Below are positions 34,657 to 43,907 of a stretch of DNA of 64,000 nucleotides, one piece after another. Every line of letters begins with the position of its first letter. The stretch's first letter is position 1. The notes under the pieces are model-generated. The model searched no databases and was not told where the DNA came from. It was given only the letters and a program-made list of their open reading frames with translations. The stretch comes from an uncultured Bacteroidia bacterium (GTDB lineage: Bacteria; Bacteroidota; Bacteroidia; Bacteroidales; CAJPTX01): positions 1-64,000 of the forward strand of contig CALHSW010000034.1 of assembly GCA_938038735.1 (NCBI GenBank). Direction: 5' to 3'. The position numbers and the translations under genes were made by a program.

Positions 34657-36495
34657 ATGCGCTTGGAGAAGGTAGGTTTGTTAAGACGATTACTCGTGTT
34701 CTGCTTGTTGCTGAGCGGGGGGGCTGCGTTGGCTCAAATTAGGGACTCCCTGTTGGACAAGCGTGTAGAGTATATATACCATTTCTCTCAAGAGGTGGTT
34801 TGGCCGAATTTCTCTAGCCAAAAGAAGTTTTACGTGGAGTTGGTAGGTCGTAATTCGGATTTTTATAGCCAGCTCACGTCGTTCTTCGAGGATAAAACGG
34901 TGCAGGGAAAAGAGATATCCGTCTCCAATACCCAGGATTGGCGGACGAGAAACCGTTCAACACGGCCAAATATTGTTTATGTTGATGAGACCTCGTTGCA
35001 CTACCTCCAAGAAATAGTCCGTTTTTTTGAGGGATACCCAGTGCTGATAGTTTCAAGTCGTCCCTACATGGAGAAGGGTTGGATGGTTTCTTTTACTGAG
35101 CGCTTTTTAGAGAAGCCCTACCTAAAGGGAGATGTGTCAGACTGGGGGTATTCGTTAAATTGTGAGACGATTGAGGTGCGTGCGAAGCTGTCCATTTCTT
35201 CTCGTCTTCGTGACGGGGCCCTCCTTGTTATTCCGGTTCAGAAGAAGGTACCCATTGCGTCTGTTGGCCATGAAGGCGAGCTTGAAAGTATGGTGTCAAG
35301 GATCGATGCATTGCGTTTTGAAATACTGGAGAAGGATAGTATTGTTAAGCAGCAGCGGCGTGAGATTTCAAGTTTGCACGATACGATAGTACGGCAGCGA
35401 AAACAGTTAGAATTTATCGACTCTTCCACAGCAGTGCGCTTTGTGACTGCTGCTGAGTTCTTACGTGGCTTTTTGGCATACGACACGAGTTATATCTCTG
35501 ACCAGCTTGATATCGGGGAGAGGATTCGCTCCCAGCAAGGGTCTTTAGTGGCGTATGGAGTAGAACCTCGTGCTACTACCTATCCGTGGGGCGATGATAG
35601 GGTCGGTCTGTTCCTTCTAATATTAGCGTTATCAGTAGGTGCAACGAGCGTTGCGCTTTCCAATGTGATCTGTCGGCGTATTGCAGGTAGCGCCTTCCTT
35701 TCGGAAACGGTAGCAAGAGAGCAGCAGTCTAGTGATGGTGCAAATGTTGCAGAGCGGCAGCGGCGAATACAGAATGCCTTTTTTGCGAATGTGTCGCACG
35801 AACTGCGTACGCCGCTGAACGCCATAGTGGGTCTTTCCCAGCTGTTGGCTTCAGAGGATGTAGAAGGGACGGAACTAAAGTCGAGTTTGGAGATTATTAA
35901 CCAAAGTGCGCATGGTCTATTGCGCATGATGGATAGTGTTATCACCAAGGCGATGATAGATGCAGGGGAGATGCGACTGGAGGAAACGTTAGCAAATCCG
36001 CTGTCAATGCTTGCGACATTGTCAAAAGAGAGTGAGGAGCTTTTGCAGAACATGGGGAAACGAGAAGTTGTGGCTTTTCGGCAAGAATTTGCTTCAGATT
36101 TGCCCAAGTCAGCGTGGTTAGATTATGAAAAGGTGCAGAGTATTCTTGGAGTCCTGCTTTCAAACGCAGTGCGTTTCACCTCGTTAGGAGAGGTGGTGTT
36201 GGGCTGTAACGTTCGCCATGGAGAGGAGTTTTCTTTTATCCGATTTTATGTGGGAGATACGGGGCGGGGCATGAATGCTGCACAGCTAAAAATGATAGGA
36301 GAGCATTTTTCAGAGGCACAGCGCATGCCTTCTACAGGTCTAGATACGTCTATTTCGGATGGAGATTCCGGTATGGGGTTGGGTCTTTCAATTGCTTGCG
36401 GCTTAGCTGAGATATTAGGGACGCAGTTGGAGATAGATTCCCAGCCTGGATTGGGGACGAATGTCTCTTTTGAATTGCCACTAAGAGCTGTGTAG
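34657..36495 (+). CDS. Membrane histidine kinase with N-terminal YfiR-like (DUF4154) periplasmic domain
   Basis: 612 residues. A signal/anchor segment (residues 9-26) is followed by a periplasmic-looking region (about 30-190) that resembles the YfiR/DUF4154 fold: YIYHFSQEVVWPNF, LVGRNSDFYSQL, NIVYVDETSLHYLQEIVRFF, PVLIVSS. A coiled coil (about 210-255) precedes one transmembrane helix (about 312-332). The cytosolic part has HisKA with FANVSHELRTPLNAIVGLSQ (phosphoacceptor His381) and HATPase_c with N box NAVRFTS, G1 DTGRGM and G2 GDSGMGLGLSIACGL. Autophosphorylation of the histidine should pass a signal sensed in the periplasm to a response regulator, but none is adjacent, so it is orphan. 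YfiR-type domains elsewhere repress a diguanylate cyclase in response to envelope stress; sensing of a similar cue is an inference. Confidence 0.9.
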   Translation: MRLEKVGLLRRLLVFCLLLSGGAALAQIRDSLLDKRVEYIYHFSQEVVWPNFSSQKKFYVELVGRNSDFYSQLTSFFEDKTVQGKEISVSNTQDWRTRNRSTRPNIVYVDETSLHYLQEIVRFFEGYPVLIVSSRPYMEKGWMVSFTERFLEKPYLKGDVSDWGYSLNCETIEVRAKLSISSRLRDGALLVIPVQKKVPIASVGHEGELESMVSRIDALRFEILEKDSIVKQQRREISSLHDTIVRQRKQLEFIDSSTAVRFVTAAEFLRGFLAYDTSYISDQLDIGERIRSQQGSLVAYGVEPRATTYPWGDDRVGLFLLILALSVGATSVALSNVICRRIAGSAFLSETVAREQQSSDGANVAERQRRIQNAFFANVSHELRTPLNAIVGLSQLLASEDVEGTELKSSLEIINQSAHGLLRMMDSVITKAMIDAGEMRLEETLANPLSMLATLSKESEELLQNMGKREVVAFRQEFASDLPKSAWLDYEKVQSILGVLLSNAVRFTSLGEVVLGCNVRHGEEFSFIRFYVGDTGRGMNAAQLKMIGEHFSEAQRMPSTGLDTSISDGDSGMGLGLSIACGLAEILGTQLEIDSQPGLGTNVSFELPLRAV

Positions 36496-36563
36496 GTTAA
36501 GCAGGTTAGCTGTGTTTTTACTGTGACGAGTGTGTAGATACGTTATAATAGTAGAGGATTAGA

Positions 36564-37403
36564 ATGCGGCAGGTTGATTGTAGTGAGCTTCAGGGAGTCG
36601 TGGAGCATGCATTTGAAAAAGGAGAGGTTATAGACAGGCGGGTGCTGGAGGCCGTAGAGTTAACTATAGCACAGCTTGATAACGGAAGTCTGCGCGTGGT
36701 GAATGCTATTGAGCAGGATGGAGAGGTAGTGTGGCGTGTGAATGAGTGGGTGAAGAAGGCCATTTTGCTGTATTTCCGCTGCCGGAAAGTGCAGCCAGAG
36801 GAGAGTGGGATATTCCATTATAACGATAAAATTCCGCTGAAGTGTGACCATGCAATGGCGGGAGTACGAGTAGTTCCGCCGGCTGTGGCTCGCTACGGGA
36901 GCTACATGGAGAGCGGTGCAATCCTAATGCCGTCGTATGTCAATATAGGGGCCTATATCGGAGCTGACACCTTGATAGATACCTGGGCGACAGTGGGATC
37001 ATGCGCGCAGATTGGTAGGGGAGTCCATTTGTCGGGAGGTGTAGGAGTCGGAGGCGTTTTAGAACCGATGCAAGCGATGCCAGTCATTATAGAGGACGGC
37101 TGCTTTATAGGGTCTCGGTGCATTGTGGTTGAGGGGGTGCATATCGGACGTGAGGCAGTGCTTGGAGCTAACGTGGTGCTGACCCAATCTACCCATATAA
37201 TTGATGTGCGTGGCAGTGCGCCGGTGGAGCTACGGGGGTATGTTCCGCCGCGGTCAGTTGTTATTCCTGGGGTACGAGAGAGAAGATTTCCAGCGGGAAC
37301 ATATGGGGTGCCGTGTGCCCTCATCATCGGGGAGCGAAAGGAGAGCACAGATAAAAAGACAACCCTTAATGATGCATTACGGGAGTATGGGGTGTCGGTT
37401 TAG
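36564..37403 (+). CDS. dapD: 2,3,4,5-tetrahydropyridine-2,6-dicarboxylate N-succinyltransferase
   Basis: 279 residues, normal size. Uses succinyl-CoA to acylate tetrahydrodipicolinate in the succinylase branch of lysine and diaminopimelate synthesis, which feeds cell-wall building. The left-handed beta-helix hexapeptide pattern runs from about residue 100 (GAILMPSYVNIGAYIGADTL, then TWATVGSCAQIGRGVHLSGG), with the DapD signature GVGVGGVLEP, CFIGSRCIVVEGVHIG and the C-terminal arm. It begins 68 bases after the kinase gene and has no clear promoter of its own. It marks the succinylase branch rather than the direct aminotransferase (DapL) route. Confidence 0.96.
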   Translation: MRQVDCSELQGVVEHAFEKGEVIDRRVLEAVELTIAQLDNGSLRVVNAIEQDGEVVWRVNEWVKKAILLYFRCRKVQPEESGIFHYNDKIPLKCDHAMAGVRVVPPAVARYGSYMESGAILMPSYVNIGAYIGADTLIDTWATVGSCAQIGRGVHLSGGVGVGGVLEPMQAMPVIIEDGCFIGSRCIVVEGVHIGREAVLGANVVLTQSTHIIDVRGSAPVELRGYVPPRSVVIPGVRERRFPAGTYGVPCALIIGERKESTDKKTTLNDALREYGVSV

Positions 37404-37505
37404 CGTTTCGTAAGGGAGCTTTCTTGTCTCTCTAAAGTGAGAGCTATTTATTCTGTTTGAATTTCTGAGAGCTATAGAGTGTGACCTATGCTACTTCGTA
37501 GCGCG

Positions 37506-37534
37506 TTGGGGTATGTGCAATTTGGTTATCTTTG
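37506..37534 (+). promoter_or_regulatory. Promoter (TTG-N18-TATCTTTG) of the M23-dxr-rseP operon
   Basis: TTG (37506-37508), 18 bases, then TATCTTTG (37527-37534). The leader to the GTG at 37650 is about 105 bases. Confidence 0.7.
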
Positions 37535-37649
37535 CAGCCGTGTTTAGTGTGTGCTTTTTGCGTGTGGAGGTACCTTTTCCCGATTGTCTTAAAGTATAAA
37601 AGGCGAGAGGAAGGCTTGTGAGGTTGGGGAATATGAAAGAAATGTAGAG

Positions 37650-38507
37650 GTGGAGAAGAAAAAAAAGCGATTGGTAGAGACGTTGCAGAATAAGTATCGG
37701 TTGGTTTTGTCGACAACCGATACCTACCAAGAGGTGTGGGGCATGCGTCTTTCGAGGCTGAACTTTTTGGTGATACTCGGAGGCTTTTTTTTAGTAGTTA
37801 TAGCTCTGTCCTTTTTGTTGATATTCTTTACGCCGATTAAAGAGTTTATTCCTGGGTATACCAGTACGGGGATTACAAAACAAGTTGTTGGCAACGCTTT
37901 AAAGGCGGACTCGTTGTCGCGGGAGATCGGTTTGTGGAATAGCTACTTGGGTAATCTGCGAACAATACTTTCGGGAGAGATACCTGAAACGTATCGTGAC
38001 GATGTGGACTCTATCGGGCATTCCCAGGCGATTAGTTTTTTGAAGTCGGCCGAGGATTCTGCTCTTCGTGAGCATGTTGAGATGACTTTGCAGTACAATG
38101 AGAACGCTGGTGGGCAAAAGTTGTCAGATGGCTTTGGGCGTTTATCGCTACGAGCACCATTGCGGGGCGAGGTGACTGGACATTTTGATGCTTCAACTCA
38201 GCATTATGCCACAGATGTAGTCGCTGCTCCTCAGGCGCCGATTGTTGCGGTAAGCGATGGTGTTGTAGTTATGGTGACATGGAATGCCGATTTTGGCAAC
38301 ACCTTGGTGTTGCAGCATGTAGACGGGTTGATTTCTATCTATAAACATGTTGATCGTACGCTTAAAAACGTAGGGGACTTTGTGCGAGGCGGCGAGGTAG
38401 TAGCGATTGTGGGAGATACTGGTAGGCTTACGACTGGGCCGCATTTGCACTTAGAGCTTTGGGTCCAGGGAAGGCCATTAGATGCGGAGCGGTATATAAG
38501 TTTTTAG
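37650..38507 (+). CDS. Membrane-anchored M23-family metallopeptidase
   Basis: 285 residues. A basic cytosolic start (GTG start, EKKKKRLVETLQNKY), one membrane helix (about 36-60), a helical periplasmic stem and a C-terminal LytM/M23 domain. Zinc ligands His (HYATDVVA, H and D) and GPHLHLELW are present, so it is probably an active cell-wall endopeptidase that cuts peptide crosslinks. The N-terminal pattern RYxxVLSTTDTYQEVWGMRL is typical of Bacteroidetes membrane M23 proteins. dxr begins four bases after the stop, and rseP follows; these four genes likely form one operon. Confidence 0.93.
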   Translation: MEKKKKRLVETLQNKYRLVLSTTDTYQEVWGMRLSRLNFLVILGGFFLVVIALSFLLIFFTPIKEFIPGYTSTGITKQVVGNALKADSLSREIGLWNSYLGNLRTILSGEIPETYRDDVDSIGHSQAISFLKSAEDSALREHVEMTLQYNENAGGQKLSDGFGRLSLRAPLRGEVTGHFDASTQHYATDVVAAPQAPIVAVSDGVVVMVTWNADFGNTLVLQHVDGLISIYKHVDRTLKNVGDFVRGGEVVAIVGDTGRLTTGPHLHLELWVQGRPLDAERYISF

Positions 38508-38511
38508 AGAC

Positions 38512-39678
38512 ATGGGGAGCAAAAAGCGGATCGCCGTTCTAGGCTCAACGGGGTCAATTGGGCAGCAGGCACTAGATGTTGTGCATCGGCATGGCGATTT
38601 GTTTCAGGTGGATGTCCTCAGTGCCAAGCTGCAATGGCAGAAGTTGGTAGAACAGGCGAAAGAGTTTGTACCGAAGGTCGTTGTTATCGGGGATACAGAT
38701 CGCTACGCCGATGTGCGGCAGGCATTGAAGGATTTGCCGATTACGGTTTATGCGGGCAGTGAGTCGCTGGGGCAAGCTGCGGTGTCGGAGGGTGTGGATA
38801 TCGTTTTAGTCGCAATCGTAGGGTTTGCAGGCTTGTTGCCTACGCTACGAGCTATTGAGGCGGGCAAGACGATAGCGTTGGCCAATAAAGAGTCGCTGGT
38901 TGTTGCGGGAGACATTGTTACATCGCAGGCGGCAAAGTACAATGCGCGTATTATCCCCGTTGATTCTGAGCATTCAGCCATTTTCCAATGTTTAGCTGGA
39001 GAGCTTACGCCGCCTGAAAAGTTGATTATTACCGCTTCGGGGGGACCTTTCCGAGGGTATACGCTGGAGCAGCTACGCACGGTTACCCCGATGCAGGCAC
39101 TTGCCCATCCAACGTGGAGCATGGGCGCAAAAATTTCCATCGACTCTGCAACCCTTATGAACAAGGGCTTTGAAGTTATGGAGGCCCATTGGTTATTCAA
39201 CATCCCGTACGATAAAATTGAGGTGGTGGTGCATCCTCAAAGCACCATCCATTCAATGGTGCAGTTCGCAGATGGAACTATTAAGGCCCAGCTGGGGCCG
39301 CACGATATGCGCCTGCCCATTCAGTACGCGCTTTCCTACCCCTTTCGTTTACCCACTGCCGTGTCTCCCTATCAGTTTGGCCCTGCTGAGGCGTTTACGT
39401 TTGAGCAGCCTGACGTTGAGTGCTTCCCCTGCTTAGGTTTGGCCCTGCGTGCGGGGCGTACGGGGGGCAATTTACCCGCCGCGTTGAATGCAGCGAATGA
39501 GGTAGCCGTGGAGGCATTTCTTGCTGCAGGACTTCCGTTCACATCGATACCAATCGTAATTGAGCGAACGGTAGAAGCCATTGAGTTCGTTGAGAAGCCA
39601 TGCCTAGACGACTATATACAAACAGACCAAGAGGCACGTAGAATGGCTACCTGGGTTATTGAAAAGCTAAAATCCTAA
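38512..39678 (+). CDS. dxr: 1-deoxy-D-xylulose 5-phosphate reductoisomerase
   Basis: 388 residues, normal length. Converts DXP to 2-C-methyl-D-erythritol 4-phosphate with NADPH, the committed step of the MEP isoprenoid pathway. Motifs: AVLGSTGSIGQQALDVV (NADPH-binding, residues 8-24), LANKESLVVAGDIV, the metal/substrate site IIPVDSEHSAIFQCL (Asp, Glu), TASGGPFRGY, HPTWSMGAKISIDSATLMNK (catalytic loop) and GNLPAALNAANEVAVEAFL. It starts 4 bases after the peptidase and ends 3 bases before rseP, a gene order (dxr-rseP) widely found. Product also supplies undecaprenyl carriers for wall synthesis. Confidence 0.97.
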   Translation: MGSKKRIAVLGSTGSIGQQALDVVHRHGDLFQVDVLSAKLQWQKLVEQAKEFVPKVVVIGDTDRYADVRQALKDLPITVYAGSESLGQAAVSEGVDIVLVAIVGFAGLLPTLRAIEAGKTIALANKESLVVAGDIVTSQAAKYNARIIPVDSEHSAIFQCLAGELTPPEKLIITASGGPFRGYTLEQLRTVTPMQALAHPTWSMGAKISIDSATLMNKGFEVMEAHWLFNIPYDKIEVVVHPQSTIHSMVQFADGTIKAQLGPHDMRLPIQYALSYPFRLPTAVSPYQFGPAEAFTFEQPDVECFPCLGLALRAGRTGGNLPAALNAANEVAVEAFLAAGLPFTSIPIVIERTVEAIEFVEKPCLDDYIQTDQEARRMATWVIEKLKS

Positions 39679-39681
39679 GAA

Positions 39682-41001
39682 ATGGGTGTCTTAATAAGAG
39701 TAGCGCAGTTCTTTCTCAGTTTACTCATTCTGATTATTCTGCATGAGCTGGGTCATCTCACTATGGCTAAGCTGTTTGGAGTACGCGTTGAGAAGTTCTA
39801 CGTGTTCTTTAACCCCTGGTTCTCTCTTTGGAAGAAAAAAATCGGGAAGACGGAGTACGGTATAGGGTGGTTGCCATTGGGAGGGTACGTGAAAATTGGC
39901 GGAATGATTGATGAGTCCTTGGACCATGAGCAGATGCAGAAACCACCCGCGCCCGACGATTTTCGTGTGAAACCCGGTTGGCAACGGCTGTTAATAATGA
40001 GCGGAGGGGTACTGGTAAATCTGTTGCTTGCCTGGATGATATACAGTACGCTTCTTTACACGCAGGGGATGAGCTACCTCGCCACTGAGGATATCAAATA
40101 CGGAATCGCCGTTGACACGCTTGGTCGTAACATAGGTTTTGAAAACGGAGACCGGCTGTTGCAAGTTAATGGAGTCACGTACGAGGAGTACAACGAATTA
40201 CTAACCGCTGCGCTCCTAGAACCCGATGCCGTTGTAACCGTGAAGCGGCACGATTCGCTTGTAAACGTAACGATTGGACGTGAGTACCTAGAAACGTTAC
40301 TTGCAGGCACTCCCCCCTTTACAGTGCGTATTCCGATGGTCGTGGGTGGCGTAATGCAAGGGTCTCCGGCCGAGAAAGCGGGTTTTGCCGTTGGTGATAG
40401 CCTGGTAGCGGTCAATGGCAATAGTGCCACATTCTTCGATGAGTTCCGTGGTGCGCTCCAGAGCTGTAAGGGCGACACGGCTACCGTTGTCGTCATGCGT
40501 GCTGGAAACATTGATAGCATGCGGGTTGCAGTTCCCGAGAGTGGAGTGGTAGGAGTGCTGGCAATAGGAGATTTGACGCATTTCTTTACCATTAGGTCGC
40601 GCTCTTACGGTTTTTGGCAATCTATCACTGCGGGAGCTTCTTTAGGTGCAGAGCGAGTAGCAGGGTACTGGAAGTCGCTGAAAATGCTATTTGTCCCTGA
40701 GGCCAAGGCGCATAAATCGTTGGGTGGCTTTATTAGCATTGCGAAAATGTTCCCCGAAACGTGGGATTGGGTCTACTTTTGGAATTTTACCGCTTTCCTC
40801 TCCATTATTCTGGCGGTAATGAACTTCCTACCCATTCCAGGGCTAGATGGCGGACACGTTATGTTTTTGCTGTATGAGATGATTACAGGGCGAAAGCCTA
40901 GCGAAAAATTTCTCACTGTCGCCATCATGCTGGGGATGATTCTTTTGCTCTTGTTGGTACTCTACGCCAATCTCAATGACGTGTTTAAGCTGTTCCATTG
41001 A
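39682..41001 (+). CDS. rseP: RseP-family site-2 zinc metalloprotease
   Basis: 439 residues. Intramembrane protease that cleaves membrane-bound anti-sigma factors or signal peptides. HExxH is at residues 21-25 (ILHELGHLTMAK) in the first membrane helix; the third metal ligand motif FLPIPGLDGGHV lies near residue 388. Two PDZ-like segments lie between (GDRLLQVNGVTYEEYNELL, about 155-173, and SPAEKAGFAVGDSLVAVNG, about 230-250). Four membrane helices can be seen. It overlaps the next gene (stop TGA and start ATG share bases at 41001). The closest functional setting is envelope stress signalling; the anti-sigma target is not in the window. Confidence 0.96.
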   Translation: MGVLIRVAQFFLSLLILIILHELGHLTMAKLFGVRVEKFYVFFNPWFSLWKKKIGKTEYGIGWLPLGGYVKIGGMIDESLDHEQMQKPPAPDDFRVKPGWQRLLIMSGGVLVNLLLAWMIYSTLLYTQGMSYLATEDIKYGIAVDTLGRNIGFENGDRLLQVNGVTYEEYNELLTAALLEPDAVVTVKRHDSLVNVTIGREYLETLLAGTPPFTVRIPMVVGGVMQGSPAEKAGFAVGDSLVAVNGNSATFFDEFRGALQSCKGDTATVVVMRAGNIDSMRVAVPESGVVGVLAIGDLTHFFTIRSRSYGFWQSITAGASLGAERVAGYWKSLKMLFVPEAKAHKSLGGFISIAKMFPETWDWVYFWNFTAFLSIILAVMNFLPIPGLDGGHVMFLLYEMITGRKPSEKFLTVAIMLGMILLLLLVLYANLNDVFKLFH

Positions 41002-42248
41002 TGGCAGGGCGAATTTCATTTCAGCTTTTAGCCTGCTTGCCGTTGCTTTTCCTTCTTTGTCCCGTAAAGGGACAGGAAGGTGCTGCGGGGCGTATCGCTG
41101 AATCCTCGGACACGACAGCGTACCACGAGATTTCTTCGCCGTTGGATGGACTTTCCACTTTGGGTCTCTTTTGGGATTCCACAGCCATTCCTGAGGATAG
41201 CACTACTCTCCGTCCAGACCTCGTTTACGAGTACCGTATCGCCCAGCTGAACCAACGGTCCATTATCCCCTTATCGTTCCACCCGCTAGTGCGTAAGTAC
41301 ATTAGAATCTATACCGTGGAACGCCGTGAGCAGGTGGCTATGATGTGTGGACTCTCAAAGCTATATTTTCCCCTGTTTGAGCAGATCCTTGATAGGAATA
41401 GGCTACCCCTAGAGCTCGTGTATTTATCTGTAGTGGAGTCGGCCTTGAACCCTCTGGCCGTTTCTAAAAGCGGGGCGGTGGGGTTATGGCAATTCAAAAT
41501 CAATACCGGGAAGATGCTCAATCTTCACGTTGACAATTTTATTGACGATAGGATGGACCCCGTCCTCTCTACCGAAGCCGCTTGCTCCTACTTGGATTAT
41601 CTCCATCGTATGTTTGACGATTGGTTGCTGGCTTTAGCGGCGTATAATGCTGGTCCCGGCACAGTCCAGCGAGCCTTGCAACGCGCGGGCGATAAGAGAG
41701 ATTTTTGGGATATCTTGCCGTATCTACCCGAAGCGGCGCAGAACTATGTGCCGGCTTTTATCGCAGCTGTTTACGTCTTTCATTTTGCCCCGGAGCATGG
41801 CATTAGGCCTCGACCGCCGCGGATTGATTTTAATCTTGTTGACACAGTCCATCTACGTGATGCGGCTTCTTTCGAATCCATTGCGCATTGGGTTGAAGCG
41901 CCGATTGAGATCCTACATTTTTTGAATCCGCGATACCGGCAGGGTTACATACCCCAATCTACAAATGCGCAGCAGTATTTGATTCTGCCTAAAGAATGCA
42001 TTTCTCGTTTCATAGAAACAGAAAGCCGCATCTATGCTCAGAGCTATAAGGTGGTGCAGACTCCATACCCCTACGTCCTTCCTAAAAACAAAAGGAGGGT
42101 GGAACATGTGGTGAGGCAAGGGGAATACCTACACAAAATCGCAATGCAGTACGGCTGTACCGTTGATGAATTGCGGCGTTGGAATAGCCAATGCGGCGCG
42201 ACTCTACAGCCTGGGGAGCGGCTTGAGGTGTGGGTTGATGTAAAGTAG
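41001..42248 (+). CDS. Membrane-bound lytic murein transglycosylase with LysM domain (MltD-like)
   Basis: 415 residues. Signal peptide LLACLPLLFLLCPVKG, followed by an SLT catalytic domain: LPLELVYLSVVESALNPLAV with the catalytic Glu, KSGAVGLWQF, DPVLSTEAACSYLDYLHRMF, LALAAYNAGPGTV, then a C-terminal LysM repeat (HVVRQGEYLHKIAMQYGCTV, DELRRWN) that binds glycan. It cleaves peptidoglycan with a 1,6-anhydro product. The ATG at 41001 overlaps the rseP stop. Only one LysM copy remains. The terminator at 42439 ends the transcript. Confidence 0.93.
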   Translation: MAGRISFQLLACLPLLFLLCPVKGQEGAAGRIAESSDTTAYHEISSPLDGLSTLGLFWDSTAIPEDSTTLRPDLVYEYRIAQLNQRSIIPLSFHPLVRKYIRIYTVERREQVAMMCGLSKLYFPLFEQILDRNRLPLELVYLSVVESALNPLAVSKSGAVGLWQFKINTGKMLNLHVDNFIDDRMDPVLSTEAACSYLDYLHRMFDDWLLALAAYNAGPGTVQRALQRAGDKRDFWDILPYLPEAAQNYVPAFIAAVYVFHFAPEHGIRPRPPRIDFNLVDTVHLRDAASFESIAHWVEAPIEILHFLNPRYRQGYIPQSTNAQQYLILPKECISRFIETESRIYAQSYKVVQTPYPYVLPKNKRRVEHVVRQGEYLHKIAMQYGCTVDELRRWNSQCGATLQPGERLEVWVDVK

Positions 42249-42438
42249 GGTCATAATTGACTACGCACCGAGCAGACCGCACAGCAGAGACAGCTATTTC
42301 TTACGTCTAACTATCTCAACCTAGCTCTAGTCGGAAGCTGGTATATAACCTCATCCATCCCCCATACCCCTGACGTTACATAAGCATTTCAGAGGGGGCT
42401 AACCAGTTATAGGTTTTAGTCCTCCTTGTGAGTAGCTA
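42249..42438. other. Short intergenic region before the convergent terminator
   Basis: No gene or repeat recognised. It separates the transglycosylase and the opposing flavoprotein gene. Confidence 0.4.
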
Positions 42439-42485
42439 AAAGGGAACGCCTAAACCGACTTCCTGCCGATTTAGGCGTTCCCTTT
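42439..42485. terminator. Bidirectional hairpin terminator
   Basis: A perfect 16-base stem AAAGGGAACGCCTAAA / TTTAGGCGTTCCCTTT with a 15-base loop. It is followed by CGTTGTTTTTTG on the plus strand, and the opposite strand has TAGCTACTC. It lies between the convergent transglycosylase and flavoprotein genes. Confidence 0.88.
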
Positions 42486-42502
42486 CGTTGTTTTTTGTGC
42501 AC

Positions 42503-43894
42503 CTACTTCCCCTGCAAGTATTCGTGTATTCCCTTCGCTGCCTTGCGTCCTGCGCCCATCGCTAGGATAACAGTTGCCGCACCCGACACGGCATCCCCGC
42601 CTGCAAAGACGCCCGGACGACTTGAAGACCCCGTCTCCTCATTCACCACGATTCCACCGCGCTTCCCGATCTCTAGGTTAGGTGTCGTATGCCCTATGAG
42701 CGGGTTGGGAGATGTGCCCAACGACATCACCACCACATCGCACTCTATATCGAACTCCGACCCTTTGACCTCCACTGGGCTACGCCGTCCGCTGGCATCG
42801 GGTTCTCCAAGCTCCATGCGTATGGCACGTATGCCCCGCACCCAGCCCTGCTCCGTACCGAGTATCTCCACGGGGTTCGTAAGTAGGTTGAAAACGATAC
42901 CCTCTTCCTTAGCGTGGTGCACCTCCTCACGGCGCGCCGGAAGCTCCGCTTCAGAGCGACGATACACAAGGGTTACATCAGCCCCCAAGCGCTTGGCGGT
43001 GCGGGCAGCATCCATGGCCACGTTCCCTCCGCCAACCACCACAACCCTCTTGCCCACGTAAACTGGCGTATCGAAACTCTTATCGAAGGCCTTCATGAGG
43101 TTCGTACGCGTCAGTAGCTCATTGGCAGAGAGTACACCGTTAAAGTTCTCTCCAGGAATGTTCATGAACTTAGGCAAACCAGCCCCAGAACCTATAAAAA
43201 CCGCGTCGTAGCCATCCCTATCCATCAAGCTGTCTACCGTCACCGTACGCCCCACCACAACGTCCGTCTCTATCTCAACCCCTAGCTTTTTCACATTCTC
43301 AATTTCAGGCCCTACCACCCCTGCCTTGGGTAGACGGAACTCTGGGATACCATACTCAAGGACTCCGCCCGGCTCGTGCAACGCCTCAAAAATCTTTACC
43401 TCATACCCCCAACGTGCCAAATCGCTCGCGCAGGCCAAACCTGCCGGCCCTGACCCGATAATCGCCACCTTTTTACCATTGCTCGGAGCAACGTCTGTAT
43501 TGAAATGCCCTTCACGGCGCGCATTGTCCGCCACGAACCGCTCAAGCTTGCCGATAGCCACCGGTTCGCCCTTGACCCCCTTAATGCAGGAGCCTTCACA
43601 CTGCGTTTCCTGCGGGCAAACCCTACCGCATACGGCCGGCAAGCTACTATCCTGCCATATGATGTCGGCCGCCTCGAGCAGTCGTCCCTCCTCCACGGCG
43701 TGAATAAACTGGGGAATTTGGATGTTCACGGGGCATGCCTCCACGCACCGTGGCCGTTTACACTGCAAACACCGAGAGGCCTCTCGCTGCGCCTCCTCTA
43801 GATTGTACCCATAGCATACCTCTTGGAAATTGGTGGCGCGCACCTTGGGATCCTGCTCCCGCACCGGCACACGATCTATCTTACTTGCTGGCAT
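42503..43894 (-). CDS. NADPH-binding FAD/iron-sulfur oxidoreductase, GltD/NfnB-like
   Basis: 463 residues. Belongs to the glutamate synthase small subunit family (NADPH-dependent, also found as NfnB or SudA). N-terminal cysteines for two 4Fe-4S clusters: CLQCKRPRCVEACPV and CGRVCPQETQCEGSC. Then FAD GSGPAGLACASDLARWGYEV, NADPH site VVVVGGGNVAMDAARTAKRL, and the C-terminal GVFAGGDAVSGAATVILAMG. The product of the gene just upstream on this strand resembles NfnA/SudB, a 2Fe-2S flavoprotein, so the two most likely form one heterodimer that moves electrons between NADH, NADPH and ferredoxin, or sulfide/polysulfide. A role as a true glutamate synthase is less likely because no large subunit is nearby. 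Confidence 0.9.
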   Translation of the reverse strand: MPASKIDRVPVREQDPKVRATNFQEVCYGYNLEEAQREASRCLQCKRPRCVEACPVNIQIPQFIHAVEEGRLLEAADIIWQDSSLPAVCGRVCPQETQCEGSCIKGVKGEPVAIGKLERFVADNARREGHFNTDVAPSNGKKVAIIGSGPAGLACASDLARWGYEVKIFEALHEPGGVLEYGIPEFRLPKAGVVGPEIENVKKLGVEIETDVVVGRTVTVDSLMDRDGYDAVFIGSGAGLPKFMNIPGENFNGVLSANELLTRTNLMKAFDKSFDTPVYVGKRVVVVGGGNVAMDAARTAKRLGADVTLVYRRSEAELPARREEVHHAKEEGIVFNLLTNPVEILGTEQGWVRGIRAIRMELGEPDASGRRSPVEVKGSEFDIECDVVVMSLGTSPNPLIGHTTPNLEIGKRGGIVVNEETGSSSRPGVFAGGDAVSGAATVILAMGAGRKAAKGIHEYLQGK

Positions 43895-43907
43895 CTCTCT
43901 GCGTTCT

